64,000 nucleotides of DNA, taken from positions 3,121,001 through 3,185,000 of the forward strand of contig NC_015275.1 in the NCBI RefSeq assembly GCF_000178835.2, given 5' to 3'. The number at the start of each line of letters is the position of its first letter. The stretch's first letter is position 1. A program made the translations under genes and the position numbers. Below, in pieces: positions 8,579-15,858 of this stretch. Source of the stretch: Cellulosilyticum lentocellum DSM 5427. Its GTDB lineage: Bacteria; Bacillota; Clostridia; Lachnospirales; Cellulosilyticaceae. The notes beneath the pieces were generated by a model. That model searched no databases, had not been told where the DNA came from, and was given only the letters and a program-made list of their open reading frames with translations.

Positions 8579-8724
8579 TATATTTTATTTATAAATAATA
8601 TTTTTTACATTATTTTATGACTATTATATAAAAACTTTAAAAAACTTATAAAAGTAAGGAGTAGAAGACATAGGTAATTGCTTAAAAATAAAAATCTATG
8701 CTTTTTATAACATTATTCCTATAC

Positions 8725-9978
8725 TTACTCAATAGGTTCTCTTCCTATCCATGTATTGTCACTAGTTTTATCTCTTAATGAACTAATAGGATGTTCATCT
8801 ATTTCATATCTATAATCTTGTGCATCTTTATTAATCTTTTCTACAATAACCTTATGGCTTGGTACTACATGGACATCATGATTAAGACTTTCTTGAAATA
8901 GAAAGAAATCTGCACCTTGAGGCACTTTTCCAATATCTACATAATCTTCCTTTATCGAAGTTAATTGAACAGTTGCTTTGATAATATCTCTTACATATTC
9001 CTTATTTGGCCCTAATGTTAATAATCTTGGGAAGCATCCGTTCGAAATAACTTGTTGCCATTCTTTCTTTTCATATTGTTTTAAAAGATCTGCTGCCTGA
9101 TGAAGATGTGCAATTTCTTCGTGGAAATGTTGTTCCCAAATTTGTTTAATATGAGCATCTGTTTCATCTTCATAGCAAGAGTAGTATAAATAGCACTCTG
9201 TATATTCATGAAGCAATAAATTCTCAAGCCATGTTAACCGTGTGTCTAATAAGCTACCATATTGAGTAACATGCTGTTCCTCAATAAGCCCAATCTCTTG
9301 GTATAAACTTCTTCCTAAATCAGATTGATAAAAACCTGCTATATTCATATAATAATTCATTGTTTGTTGCTCTGCAGCAGTAATAATGGCAACATTAAGC
9401 TTAGTAATAGGGTCTGCAGTTGTAAAATCTACATACTTCTTTATATTATCAGCTGGAAAACGGTGTTCAGAAATAGTTGGCCTTCCTGGCATAATCTCTG
9501 TATAATGTCCAACTAAACGCTCTGCATGTATACCCTGCTCCATTTCAAGTAAATCAGAATATCTATATAAATGGTCAAAATCCTCTAATAATGCAAAGTC
9601 AAGTGCCATCTTTACCTCTTTATTTGGCTCTCTTTTAGCTAGTTCAGAGGTTAGGTCTACTGCTAATTGTTCATAACTAATAGTCGTTTCAAGTATTGTT
9701 TCATCTACTGGTTTTAAAACTGAAATAACCTTTTGTTGTTGTTGTTCGATTCTCCTGGTAATAGCTACTGCTCTACGTAAATCATTATCTGGACAATGAC
9801 GTGAAAATTGATGCGAAAACCATACTGCTTCATATTCTGTACCATTCATTAAGATAATACGTGTTTTAGTATAGGGATCCACTTCATTTTTATTATATGG
9901 CTTAGGATAAATACTTTTCCAATCTTTAAATGAATCTTCTAGCTTCATTGGTCTTTCTAAAAACGGATTCATACTCAT
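8725..9978 (-). CDS. Ferritin-like protein with two candidate di-iron helix sets, unknown function
   Basis: I do not recognise a named family. The 417-residue soluble protein has ferritin-like motifs in two places: EDFDHLYRYSDLLEMEQGIHAERL (residues about 135-158), and EEQHVTQYGSLLD with EYTECYLYYSCY and HFHEEIAHLH (about 230-290). These Glu and ExxH patterns suit carboxylate-bridged di-iron sites in helical bundles. The C-terminal ~100 residues (PQGADFFLFQ, VHVVPSHK) look different and may be a separate domain. The start is ATG 9978 because the AAAGGTGAT ribosome site overlaps earlier candidates. It is monocistronic. A role in iron or oxidative stress is inference; a Fur-box small RNA candidate lies 280 bases away. 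Confidence 0.6.
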   Translation of the reverse strand: MSMNPFLERPMKLEDSFKDWKSIYPKPYNKNEVDPYTKTRIILMNGTEYEAVWFSHQFSRHCPDNDLRRAVAITRRIEQQQQKVISVLKPVDETILETTISYEQLAVDLTSELAKREPNKEVKMALDFALLEDFDHLYRYSDLLEMEQGIHAERLVGHYTEIMPGRPTISEHRFPADNIKKYVDFTTADPITKLNVAIITAAEQQTMNYYMNIAGFYQSDLGRSLYQEIGLIEEQHVTQYGSLLDTRLTWLENLLLHEYTECYLYYSCYEDETDAHIKQIWEQHFHEEIAHLHQAADLLKQYEKKEWQQVISNGCFPRLLTLGPNKEYVRDIIKATVQLTSIKEDYVDIGKVPQGADFFLFQESLNHDVHVVPSHKVIVEKINKDAQDYRYEIDEHPISSLRDKTSDNTWIGREPIE

Positions 9979-10258
9979 AACGATCATCACCTTTCCTATA
10001 CCTGAGTAGCATAATAAAAAGAATACTTAGAGTTTTCTCTCTCATTACTTCCTTTTACTTATTATTATGTCACACATTTAGAAACTTTTTATTTTGCTCC
10101 TTCAATTAAAATTCAACACTACTATTATGTCTTAGAAATAAAATAAAATACATTTGTTCGTAAACTGTTCGCTCACACTTGAAACTAATACTCTATATAG
10201 CATATAGCCTATGCAAGTCGTTATTTTATTAAAAAATATTTTATTAAAATTAGTTTTT

Positions 10259-10277
10259 GATATTGATTTTCATTTTC
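10259..10277 (+). promoter_or_regulatory. Fur box overlapping a promoter
   Basis: GATATTGATTTTCATTTTC matches the 19-bp Fur consensus GATAATGATAATCATTATC at 15 positions, counted by eye. It covers the -35 box of the promoter at 10263-10291. Confidence 0.6.
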
Positions 10278-10291
10278 CTTTATGTTATATT
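10263..10291 (+). promoter_or_regulatory. Promoter of Fur-box small RNA candidate
   Basis: TTGATT, 17-base spacer, TATATT. The predicted start is near 10298. Confidence 0.5.
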
Positions 10292-10297
10292 TATTGT

Positions 10298-10370
10298 ATC
10301 ACAGAACATACATGTTTTTTTCATCAAATCTCTGATGTAGGCACTAGTTCCTTAACTAGTGCTTTTTTTT
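10298..10370 (+). ncRNA. Candidate iron-regulated small RNA, about 73 nt
   Basis: The unit from promoter to terminator contains no ORF longer than seven codons. It starts about six bases after TATATT. CATCA and TGATG (about 10322-10336) can form a hairpin with a short loop, and a strong intrinsic terminator ends it. With the Fur box over its promoter the layout is that of RyhB/FsrA-type iron-sparing RNAs, but no sequence similarity to those is claimed. Its boundaries are predicted, not measured. Confidence 0.5.
10341..10370 (+). terminator. Intrinsic terminator of the small RNA candidate
   Basis: GCACTAGTT / AACTAGTGC (9-bp perfect stem, 4-base loop) followed by eight T. Confidence 0.85.
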
Positions 10371-10459
10371 ATAGTAATTTAAATCTATTATTTTATATAA
10401 GTATCTCTTTCATATCAAAACCCTTTATAAATCCGACAAAAATTTCTTACTTTTTATAT

Positions 10460-10525
10460 TTTATTTGATAATTTTTAATATTGAATTTAATAGTTTTTGT
10501 TATATAATATTAATTATCAAATAAA
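10460..10525 (+). repeat. 14-bp perfect inverted repeat bracketing a promoter
   Basis: TTTATTTGATAATT (10460-10473) recurs inverted as AATTATCAAATAAA (10512-10525). Between them lies TTGAAT (10481-10486), a 16-base spacer and TATAAT (10503-10508). The right arm sits between the predicted transcription start and the ribosome site of the small peptide gene. Paired operator sites are a plausible reading. Confidence 0.65.
10481..10508 (+). promoter_or_regulatory. Sigma-A promoter of the 33-residue peptide gene
   Basis: TTGAAT, 16-base spacer, TATAAT, inside the inverted repeats. Confidence 0.6.
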
Positions 10526-10543
10526 CTAGAAAGGAAGTATGTT

Positions 10544-10645
10544 ATGTATTTTTGGAGAAAACACGAGTTCTTATTTATGTACTTCATCTTTATAATTCTT
10601 ATATTGTTCACAACTTATCTAGTAACTTATTTATTATCTAGCTAA
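10544..10645 (+). CDS. Small membrane peptide, 33 residues, unknown
   Basis: It reads MYFWRKHEFL, then a single hydrophobic span rich in Ile, Leu, Phe and Tyr to the C-terminus (residues 9-33). GAAAGGAAG lies six bases before the ATG. A near-consensus promoter and bracketing inverted repeats precede it, so the unit looks deliberately controlled. An overlapping ATG at 10539 opens a different 18-codon frame but lies too close to the ribosome site. I recognise no family. A short hydrophobic peptide like this could be a regulator of a membrane protein, a type I toxin or a transporter accessory. The following 265 bases to the next terminator show no gene. Confidence 0.5.
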   Translation: MYFWRKHEFLFMYFIFIILILFTTYLVTYLLSS

Positions 10646-10911
10646 TATCATATATACTCCCCCACAAAAAACCACTTCTCTTTTATTTCAATGTATTTCA
10701 AATGGCCAACGACCAAAAAAGCCTAATTCACTTGCATTTAGGGCTGATGAAGTAGTATATATCTCTATAAATCTCCATTTTCTTTATTTGAGATACTCTC
10801 TTGCTTTTAGTGATTCTATTAATATATCATCAGTGCATATATTCACCTTACTCTTTTCTCTCCAACAGTTTGATACACTAACTAACCCTAATATCCATTT
10901 CACTTATGATA

Positions 10912-10944
10912 CAAAAATAAGACCAAAATTATATTTGGTCTTAT
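10912..10944 (-). terminator. Terminator of the VOC protein gene, repeat copy A
   Basis: An 11-bp stem ATAAGACCAAA/TTTGGTCTTAT with a 6-base loop and minus-strand T-run. The flank TATCTAAAACTATTCTTTT also occurs near 12.2 kb and 13.9 kb. Confidence 0.75.
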
Positions 10945-10986
10945 CTAAAACTATTCTTTTAAATTATAGAGACTAAACAAGATAAA

Positions 10987-11358
10987 TTAGCTATCTATAG
11001 TAACTATTTGTTCTCCCCGAAAACTTCTCAAATAGACTACATTTCTATCTGGATCATAAAAACTCATATTTTTTGCTCCCCATGGACGAATGATGGGTTT
11101 TTCAATAATTTCAATTCCCATATTTACAATTCTTTCATATTCTACATCAATATCCTTTACAGTAAATGCAATACACATATTCTGATTTGCATTGTTTTTT
11201 ACAGAACCGTCATTATACACTGTCAACATAGTTTCTTCTGCTAAAATTGTTTGATGCACATCATTATCACTACCATTATCTATCCCAAGCAATAATTTAT
11301 AAAAATTCGCTAATCTTATAACATCATTTGTTAATAATCCAACTTCCCCTATTCTCAT
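10987..11358 (-). CDS. VOC-superfamily (glyoxalase/dioxygenase-fold) protein
   Basis: A 123-residue single VOC domain beginning MRIGEVGLLTNDVIRLANFY, with paired beta-alpha-beta-beta-beta modules. MCIAFTVKDIDVEYERIVNMG starts the second module and FYDPDRNVVYL ends it. Such proteins are metal-dependent lyases or dioxygenases, or resistance/binding proteins; the substrate is unknown. The start at 11358 has GGAGGG a few bases upstream. A reading from 11439 adds 27 residues without family character. Single gene with its own terminator. Confidence 0.8.
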   Translation of the reverse strand: MRIGEVGLLTNDVIRLANFYKLLLGIDNGSDNDVHQTILAEETMLTVYNDGSVKNNANQNMCIAFTVKDIDVEYERIVNMGIEIIEKPIIRPWGAKNMSFYDPDRNVVYLRSFRGEQIVTIDS

Positions 11359-11611
11359 AATCCCTCCACAAAATTTGAGTTTTTCAATCAATAAAACATC
11401 TATTTTCTCATTATATAAAATAAGGCTAGGCATTACCACGTATTCCTATCTAAATCTATTTTTTTATTTTATATATGAAAGCTTCATTACTATATTGTAT
11501 CCTATTTCTTTCACGCTCTGTCTATAAACCCCCTATAACATAGCTCTCCCTATGCAATAAACTCTAGTACTTTTACAATCCATATTTAATCAATCATCTA
11601 AATACCTTTAA

Positions 11612-11640
11612 TTTACATTTTTTTTGGCTTAATTTTTAAT
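11612..11640 (+). promoter_or_regulatory. Promoter of a 13-codon mini-gene
   Basis: TTTACA, 17-base spacer, TTTAAT, each one mismatch from consensus. The predicted start is about 29 bases before the ATG. Confidence 0.4.
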
Positions 11641-11675
11641 TAAAGCACATACTAACACCAAAGGTGGTGATAATT

Positions 11676-11717
11676 ATGTTCGCTTGGCTTATCTTGCTAA
11701 TAGAAAAATTTCGCTAG
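11676..11717 (+). CDS. Candidate 13-residue hydrophobic peptide
   Basis: ATG to TAG encodes MFAWLILLIEKFR. AAAGGTGGTGAT, eight to nine bases before the ATG, matches the 16S anti-SD complement AAAGGAGGTGAT but for one base. That is stronger than most ribosome sites in the window. CACC/GGTG can pair around AAA over this site. A 7-bp hairpin follows the stop, and a promoter precedes it. It could be a leader peptide without its operon, a tiny toxin or chance. Confidence 0.35.
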   Translation: MFAWLILLIEKFR

Positions 11718-11725
11718 TCTTTTTC

Positions 11726-11745
11726 AGGGGATTATTCAATCCCCT
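11726..11745 (+). terminator. Hairpin after the mini-gene
   Basis: AGGGGAT/ATCCCCT, 6-base loop, no T-run; a weak terminator at best. Confidence 0.35.
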
Positions 11746-11857
11746 ATATAACTTGACCACTTATTTCATCTAATTCATCTTCAAATCTCCATCATCTTGT
11801 AAATCTTGCTTTCTGCTCTCCTTTGAATAACTATTTATTATAGTAAGTTTAAATTTA

Positions 11858-12064
11858 TTAGTCAATTTTATTAAAAACGACAGTCTGCTCTTTCATAGAT
11901 ATTTTTCCTACTTGATAACCGTATTCCGTTAATTCTTTCTTATAATTTAAGAAGGAATGGTCTATTGGTATTCCAGCAATACCCTTAATTTCATCAAAAG
12001 TTAATTTAAATGATTTATTTCCATTTTTTTGAACATATTCCCATAAAGAATTGTATTTACTCAT
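11858..12064 (-). CDS. Small uncharacterised protein, 68 residues
   Basis: The sequence (MSKYNSLWEYVQKNG, LTFDEIKGIAG, ELTEYGYQVGKIS) has the Y-xx-LW-x-Y opening and LTFDEI centre of a widespread small domain of unknown function. From memory I believe it is the DUF7662 type but cannot verify this. GGGGTGA precedes the ATG. It stands alone. A small DNA- or nucleotide-binding role is possible but unsupported. Confidence 0.6.
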   Translation of the reverse strand: MSKYNSLWEYVQKNGNKSFKLTFDEIKGIAGIPIDHSFLNYKKELTEYGYQVGKISMKEQTVVFNKID

Positions 12065-12186
12065 TCTGTTTCACCCCTTGTCAAATTCAAATTTATCATT
12101 CTGTAAAATATCTATTCTTATTGTCTAAACTGCTTATATAGTATATCACTTTAGTTATATTATATTTTGTCATTCTATGAAATAAA

Positions 12187-12236
12187 AATAGGACCAAGAT
12201 TTCACCCAATCCTATCTAAAACTACTTTTTATTGCA
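12187..12236 (-). repeat. Terminator-like repeat copy B
   Basis: Reads AGGACCAAG...CCCAATCCTATCTAAAACTA followed by CTTTTTATT; similar to copy A (10.9 kb) and copy C (13.9 kb). On the minus strand it would follow the broken lipoprotein gene. Confidence 0.5.
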
Positions 12237-12293
12237 TAAATGGTTAAATTGACATTTACTTCTAATTTATTAATTCTCTCGATAATTCCTATT

Positions 12294-12560
12294 TTATTCA
12301 CCCCTTTGACTATCAATAAAAATAAAGCGAGGAAGCCATTGGGGATTGGCTTCCTCTAGAGCAGTTTGTAATATTGCAATATTTGTAGTAGCTGTTCTAT
12401 ATAAGGTTTTTATATCTGCCCTCTCGTTGCTACTTATATTATTACCTACTTTATAAACCTCTAATTCTGCTTCTAGTTACTTAACTTTTTCTTTATCTGC
12501 ATTATTAGAGCAACCAACTAGGCACATACAAGCCAATGCTAGAACTAATATCTTTTTCAT
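12294..12560 (-). pseudogene. Lipoprotein gene interrupted by an in-frame stop
   Basis: An ATG at 12560 with GGGGGA upstream opens a lipoprotein signal (MKKILVLALACMCLVGC, Cys17 in LVGC). A TAA at 12477-12479 stops it after 27 residues. The same frame continues helical and charged (LEAELEVYKVG, then ADIKTLYRTATTN) to a stop at 12294-12296. One base change (for example GAA to TAA) explains the break, so it is probably a recent nonsense pseudogene or a suppressed stop. The 3' end runs through a hairpin repeated near 17.1 kb. Function unknown. Confidence 0.6.
12303..12360 (-). repeat. Hairpin repeat, copy 1 of 2
   Basis: TTGACTATCAATAAAAA followed by an 11-bp hairpin (GAGGAAGCCA...TGGCTTCCTC) recurs at 17050-17105. 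Weaker similarity extends about 55 bases further to the left in both. Confidence 0.7.
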
Positions 12561-12782
12561 AAAAATTCCCCCATACATTATTTTTCTATTGATTCTATCT
12601 CATTATTTCTAAGCATTCAACTTTTTCTTAATTAAACACTATTTTACTAATGTATCTATCTGCCATTGCTTTAAATTTCTACGCATAAAAGGGTGTAGCC
12701 TTATGATCTACATTTTAAACAAACTATCTTTTTATTTGCACATCTTTGTTTACTTTTCTATCTAAGTAAATTTATAAGACAA

Positions 12783-13280
12783 TTATTCCTTGGGTAGTAT
12801 GACAGCATCTATTACATGAATAATACCGTTACTAGCTATAATGTCTGTTTGGATAATTTGTGCATTATCTATATAGATTTTACCATCTTTTACTTCTATC
12901 TTAGCTGGTTTACCATTTAGCATTTGAATATCTTGTCCATTTAATTTTTCTATCTCCCTGCTATCTAACTTACCTGATTTTACATGATAAGTTAAAATAT
13001 CTACTAGCATTTGCTTATTTTCGGGCTTTAATAAATTTTCTACAGTTCCTGCAGGTAACTTATTAAAAGCATCATTAGTTGGTGCAAATACAGTAAATGG
13101 ACCTGATCCTTCAAGCGTTTCTATTAATCCTGCTGTTTGTAATGCCGTAACTAGCGTGCTAAATTGTTTATCTGAAGAAGCTATTTCTACAATATTGTTA
13201 CCTCTTTTCGCCCATGCACTACCTTGAATAGCTATAACTAACATAATAATAGTAAATAAAACACCCATTTTTCTTTTCAT
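12783..13280 (-). CDS. Secreted fasciclin (FAS1) domain protein
   Basis: A 165-residue exported protein. The Sec signal peptide (MKRKMGVLFTIIMLVIAIQG) is predicted to end near SAWA. One FAS1 domain fills the rest, with the H1 box FTVFAPTNDAF, the YH motif (ILTYHVKSG) and the H2 box NGIIHVIDAVILP. FAS1 domains mediate adhesion and occur alone in many bacterial secreted proteins; no anchor is visible. AAAAGGAG lies before the ATG. It starts 55 bases before the helical-bundle gene ends, in the same direction, so the two may be co-transcribed. Confidence 0.9.
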   Translation of the reverse strand: MKRKMGVLFTIIMLVIAIQGSAWAKRGNNIVEIASSDKQFSTLVTALQTAGLIETLEGSGPFTVFAPTNDAFNKLPAGTVENLLKPENKQMLVDILTYHVKSGKLDSREIEKLNGQDIQMLNGKPAKIEVKDGKIYIDNAQIIQTDIIASNGIIHVIDAVILPKE

Positions 13281-13334
13281 CGGTATACTCCTTTTCTAAT
13301 TGTAATTTACTGCAGGCCCTTTAATCATCTTATT

Positions 13335-13769
13335 TTATAAGTATTTACGAAGTTCTTTGCCTAATTGTTCTTCAATAGAAGCTAGTCTTATACAAATCTC
13401 CTTGGATGAATTATTAGCCATTTTGTACTGGTTAAGATATTTATTTAGCGATTTAATCCCCATATTACAACCATCTGTAATAATATCTGCTACCGTTTCA
13501 TCACTGTAATCCATAGTCATTTTCATATTAGTTTTCATCCATGACATACTTTTTGCAATAGGATTTGGCTCTTTTTCCTCACTCTTATAGCTATTCAATA
13601 AAGAATGTATTTCATTTCCTAGTTTTTCATGGTGACTTTTACTTTCCTGTAGCAATTGTTTCATATCGATATTGCAAACTTTTTCTAACACCTCATCAAT
13701 GGAAGAGACTGCCATCTTAGTACCAGCATCACATTCTTGAAGTAGCTTTATAGTATCTGTATTATCCAT
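13335..13769 (-). CDS. Four-helix-bundle protein of unknown function
   Basis: 144 residues, almost entirely amphipathic helix (DTIKLLQECDAGTKMAVSSIDEVL, NIDMKQLLQESKSHHEKLGNEI, ETVADIITDGCNMGIKSLNKYL), with an overall pattern like DUF2383-type ferritin-fold bundles. The start at 13769 has AAAGGA eight bases upstream; an ATG three codons earlier overlaps that site. It lies directly upstream of the FAS1 gene. Many Clostridia carry similar small bundles in stress or spore contexts; no role can be assigned here. Confidence 0.55.
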   Translation of the reverse strand: MDNTDTIKLLQECDAGTKMAVSSIDEVLEKVCNIDMKQLLQESKSHHEKLGNEIHSLLNSYKSEEKEPNPIAKSMSWMKTNMKMTMDYSDETVADIITDGCNMGIKSLNKYLNQYKMANNSSKEICIRLASIEEQLGKELRKYL

Positions 13770-13863
13770 AATAATCATCCTTTCTACCCCTCATTATTTC
13801 CAAAACATGAAATAGTATGTATTTATGTCACTACTTAATCTATTTTTAACAAGTCTTTACTCA

Positions 13864-13918
13864 AAAAATAAAGGTCAAGCTATAGCTCAATCTTATCTAA
13901 AACTATTCTTTTATTTAA
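13864..13918 (-). repeat. Terminator-like repeat copy C
   Basis: AAAGGTCAAGCTATAGCTCAATCTTATCTAAAACTATTCTTTT, given here only as its ends AAAGGTCAAG and ACTATTCTTTT, with a pairing core AGCTATAGCT. It lies just left of the IS30 element and may be the orphaned 3' end of a gene displaced by it. Confidence 0.45.
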
Positions 13919-13968
13919 GTACACCTGAATTATTTTAAATAGAAACTTATCAAATATTAATTACCCTT

Positions 13969-15168
13969 AATTGTAAAATGAAATTGAACTAAATAAAAAA
14001 TCCGTAGGCTTTATCCTGTGTTAAGATTGAATCACCACAACACAATCAAACATGAAAAGATAATCACTATGGACTACCCTATTAATACTACAAATCCACG
14101 TAGACATAAACATCTAAACTTCGAAGAACGTATGACAATCCAGATTCGACTAAAAGATGACTTTTCGCCATACAAAATTGCCAAAGAGTTAGGCCGCGCC
14201 TCTAATACAATTCGCAATGAAATCGCAAGATGCACTGTTACACAAATTAAACAAGGTCGTAAAGTACAACTTTATCTCGCAGATGCAGGTGAGCGCATTT
14301 ACCTTCAACATCGTACACATTGCTGTCCCAAATTCAAACGCCTATCTTGTAATGATTTCGTATCCTACGTGTGCACAACAATGAAATTGAATAAATGGTC
14401 TATAGATGCCTGCGTTGGATATGCTATCCTTAATCAACTTTTCACTCGTTGTGAAATGGTTTGTACAAAGGCGCTCTATAATTACATTGATCTAGGTTTG
14501 CTGGAAATCTGTAACGTGAATTTACCTATGAAACTCAGGAGAAATACCAAACCTAAGCGAGTTCGTACGAATAGACGTATTCTGGGTATAAGCATCAAAG
14601 AAAGACCAGCTAGTATTGACACTAGAGAAGAATTTGGCCACTGGGAAATAGATACTGTCATCGGTACTAAGGATAAAAATGATAGTGTTCTCCTTACTTT
14701 GGCTGAACGAAAAACAAGGCATTATATCGTTCGTAAAATTGAGTCTAAGACATCTCATACCGTTTTAAAAGAACTATCTAACCTCAAAGAGTACTATGGT
14801 AAACAGTTTAATCAAGTCTTTAAAAGTATTACCAGTGATAACGGTCAGGAGTTTGCTCAACTATTTAAAATAGAACAAGAAGCTTCTGTAAAGGTATACT
14901 TTACCCATCCCTATGCATCATGTGAACGAGGTACTAATGAAAGGCATAACGGGATGTTAAGGCGTTTTCTTCCAAAAGGGGTAGCTATAAATGGATATAG
15001 TGCGGATGATATTGCTTTCATTGAGAGCTGGTGTAACACCCTCCCAAGAAAACTCCTCAATTATCATACTCCCAAGGAACTATTCGAAGATGAACTGATA
15101 TTATTTATGCCGTATAATTTTAGTGGTGAAATAAAAGAGCACAGTTAGTTCAATTTGTTATTGCAATT
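13969..15168 (+). mobile_element. Complete IS30-family insertion sequence, about 1.2 kb
   Basis: Terminal inverted repeats of 24 bp flank the transposase: left 13969-13992, right 15145-15168, identical at 20 of 24 positions by eye with the inner 12 (AAATTGAACTAA) perfect. The transposase stop lies inside the right repeat, as is common in compact elements. No clear target duplication is visible, and IS30 duplications are only 2-3 bp. Confidence 0.85.
14069..15148 (+). CDS. IS30-family DDE transposase
   Basis: An N-terminal helix-turn-helix (LNFEERMTIQIRL, then SPYKIAKELGRASNTIRNEI) binds the ends. The DDE core shows HWEIDTVIG (first Asp), SITSDNGQEF (second Asp) and ASCERGTNERHNGMLRRFLPKG (Glu), the IS30 signature. 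The C-terminus LNYHTPKELF is also typical. About 360 residues, uninterrupted, so probably active. The start is uncertain: ATG 14069 has only a weak AAAAGA upstream and GTG 14018 is in frame. It is inserted in the accessory zone next to repeat copy C. Confidence 0.9.
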   Translation: MDYPINTTNPRRHKHLNFEERMTIQIRLKDDFSPYKIAKELGRASNTIRNEIARCTVTQIKQGRKVQLYLADAGERIYLQHRTHCCPKFKRLSCNDFVSYVCTTMKLNKWSIDACVGYAILNQLFTRCEMVCTKALYNYIDLGLLEICNVNLPMKLRRNTKPKRVRTNRRILGISIKERPASIDTREEFGHWEIDTVIGTKDKNDSVLLTLAERKTRHYIVRKIESKTSHTVLKELSNLKEYYGKQFNQVFKSITSDNGQEFAQLFKIEQEASVKVYFTHPYASCERGTNERHNGMLRRFLPKGVAINGYSADDIAFIESWCNTLPRKLLNYHTPKELFEDELILFMPYNFSGEIKEHS

Positions 15169-15255
15169 TAGATTAATTTAACAATCTTTATTACAAGTCG
15201 AATCATGTAATAGATTAATGCATATAATATATAAGACACTCCTTTTCTATCTTAC

Positions 15256-15279
15256 CCCCTATATTTAGGGGCTTTTTTT
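15256..15279 (+). terminator. Intrinsic terminator
   Basis: CCCCTA/TAGGGG, 4-base loop, then C and seven T. The transcript it ends is not evident. Confidence 0.65.
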
Positions 15280-15494
15280 ATTTAGAAACATCTTACCTTT
15301 TAATGCATAAACTTGATCTTAGGATATGTATTAGTAATGTAATGTTTATATTAGTTACTAATTTATGCCAACATTTATTAAATCCTCAATCTATTTAATA
15401 AATCTCTTATTGGGATCATTAATATTTAAGCATATAGCATGGATAATTCATCAACTTTCAACATAAAATTTATTGTCCTACTGTATAAACAGCA

Positions 15495-15541
15495 AAAACT
15501 CGTAAGTCATTGGTAATCAAAAACTTACGAGTTTTCTTTTA
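15495..15541. terminator. Two-way terminator hairpin
   Basis: AAAACTCGTAAGT/ACTTACGAGTTTT, 13-bp perfect stem with a 15-base loop, T-rich on both sides; downstream end of the 15859-16578 gene on the minus strand. Confidence 0.6.
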
Positions 15542-15858
15542 CTTTGCCTGATAAAATGACCTTCTACGACGTGCGTTATCCAAAACTGTACATCAGCCTT
15601 ATCCAATCTCTATACTCTACCTACAATTATCTGATAAGCCTACTGACCAAACCTCCCATTCCGTGTAAGGGAAATAATACAATAGTTTTCCAGAGATGTG
15701 GAAATACAGGGTGGGCATTGTCCACCTTCTCATCTGCTATCAGGTTAGAAAACGGTAAATCTAACGGTTTACCTAGGAGTAAATTCAAGAGAAAATCTTT
15801 CATTTCCTGTATATCTCTTCTTATATTTATATCATTGCCTACAGAATATTAAATTTTA

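Larger units (their letters stand above)
15169..15858. other. 690-base gap with two terminator hairpins, no convincing gene
   Basis: Holds a plus-strand terminator (15256-15279) and a two-way hairpin (15495-15535). On the minus strand an open stretch of 73 codons (15627-15848) has a first ATG at 15803, a weak ribosome site and no recognised similarity; on the plus strand a 102-codon frame overlaps it. Both look like decayed sequence. Confidence 0.4.

Noticed and set aside
10211-10468. 85-codon plus-strand ORF
   Set aside because: It runs through the Fur box, small RNA and terminator and has no protein-like composition.
10788-10976. 62-codon plus-strand ORF
   Set aside because: No ribosome site and it crosses the terminator of the gene on the other strand.
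13969-15168. Genomic island or prophage
   Set aside because: Only a single IS element is present; no integrase, phage genes or att repeats were seen.
15544-15852. 102-codon plus-strand ORF
   Set aside because: No recognisable sequence; it overlaps an equally weak minus-strand frame.
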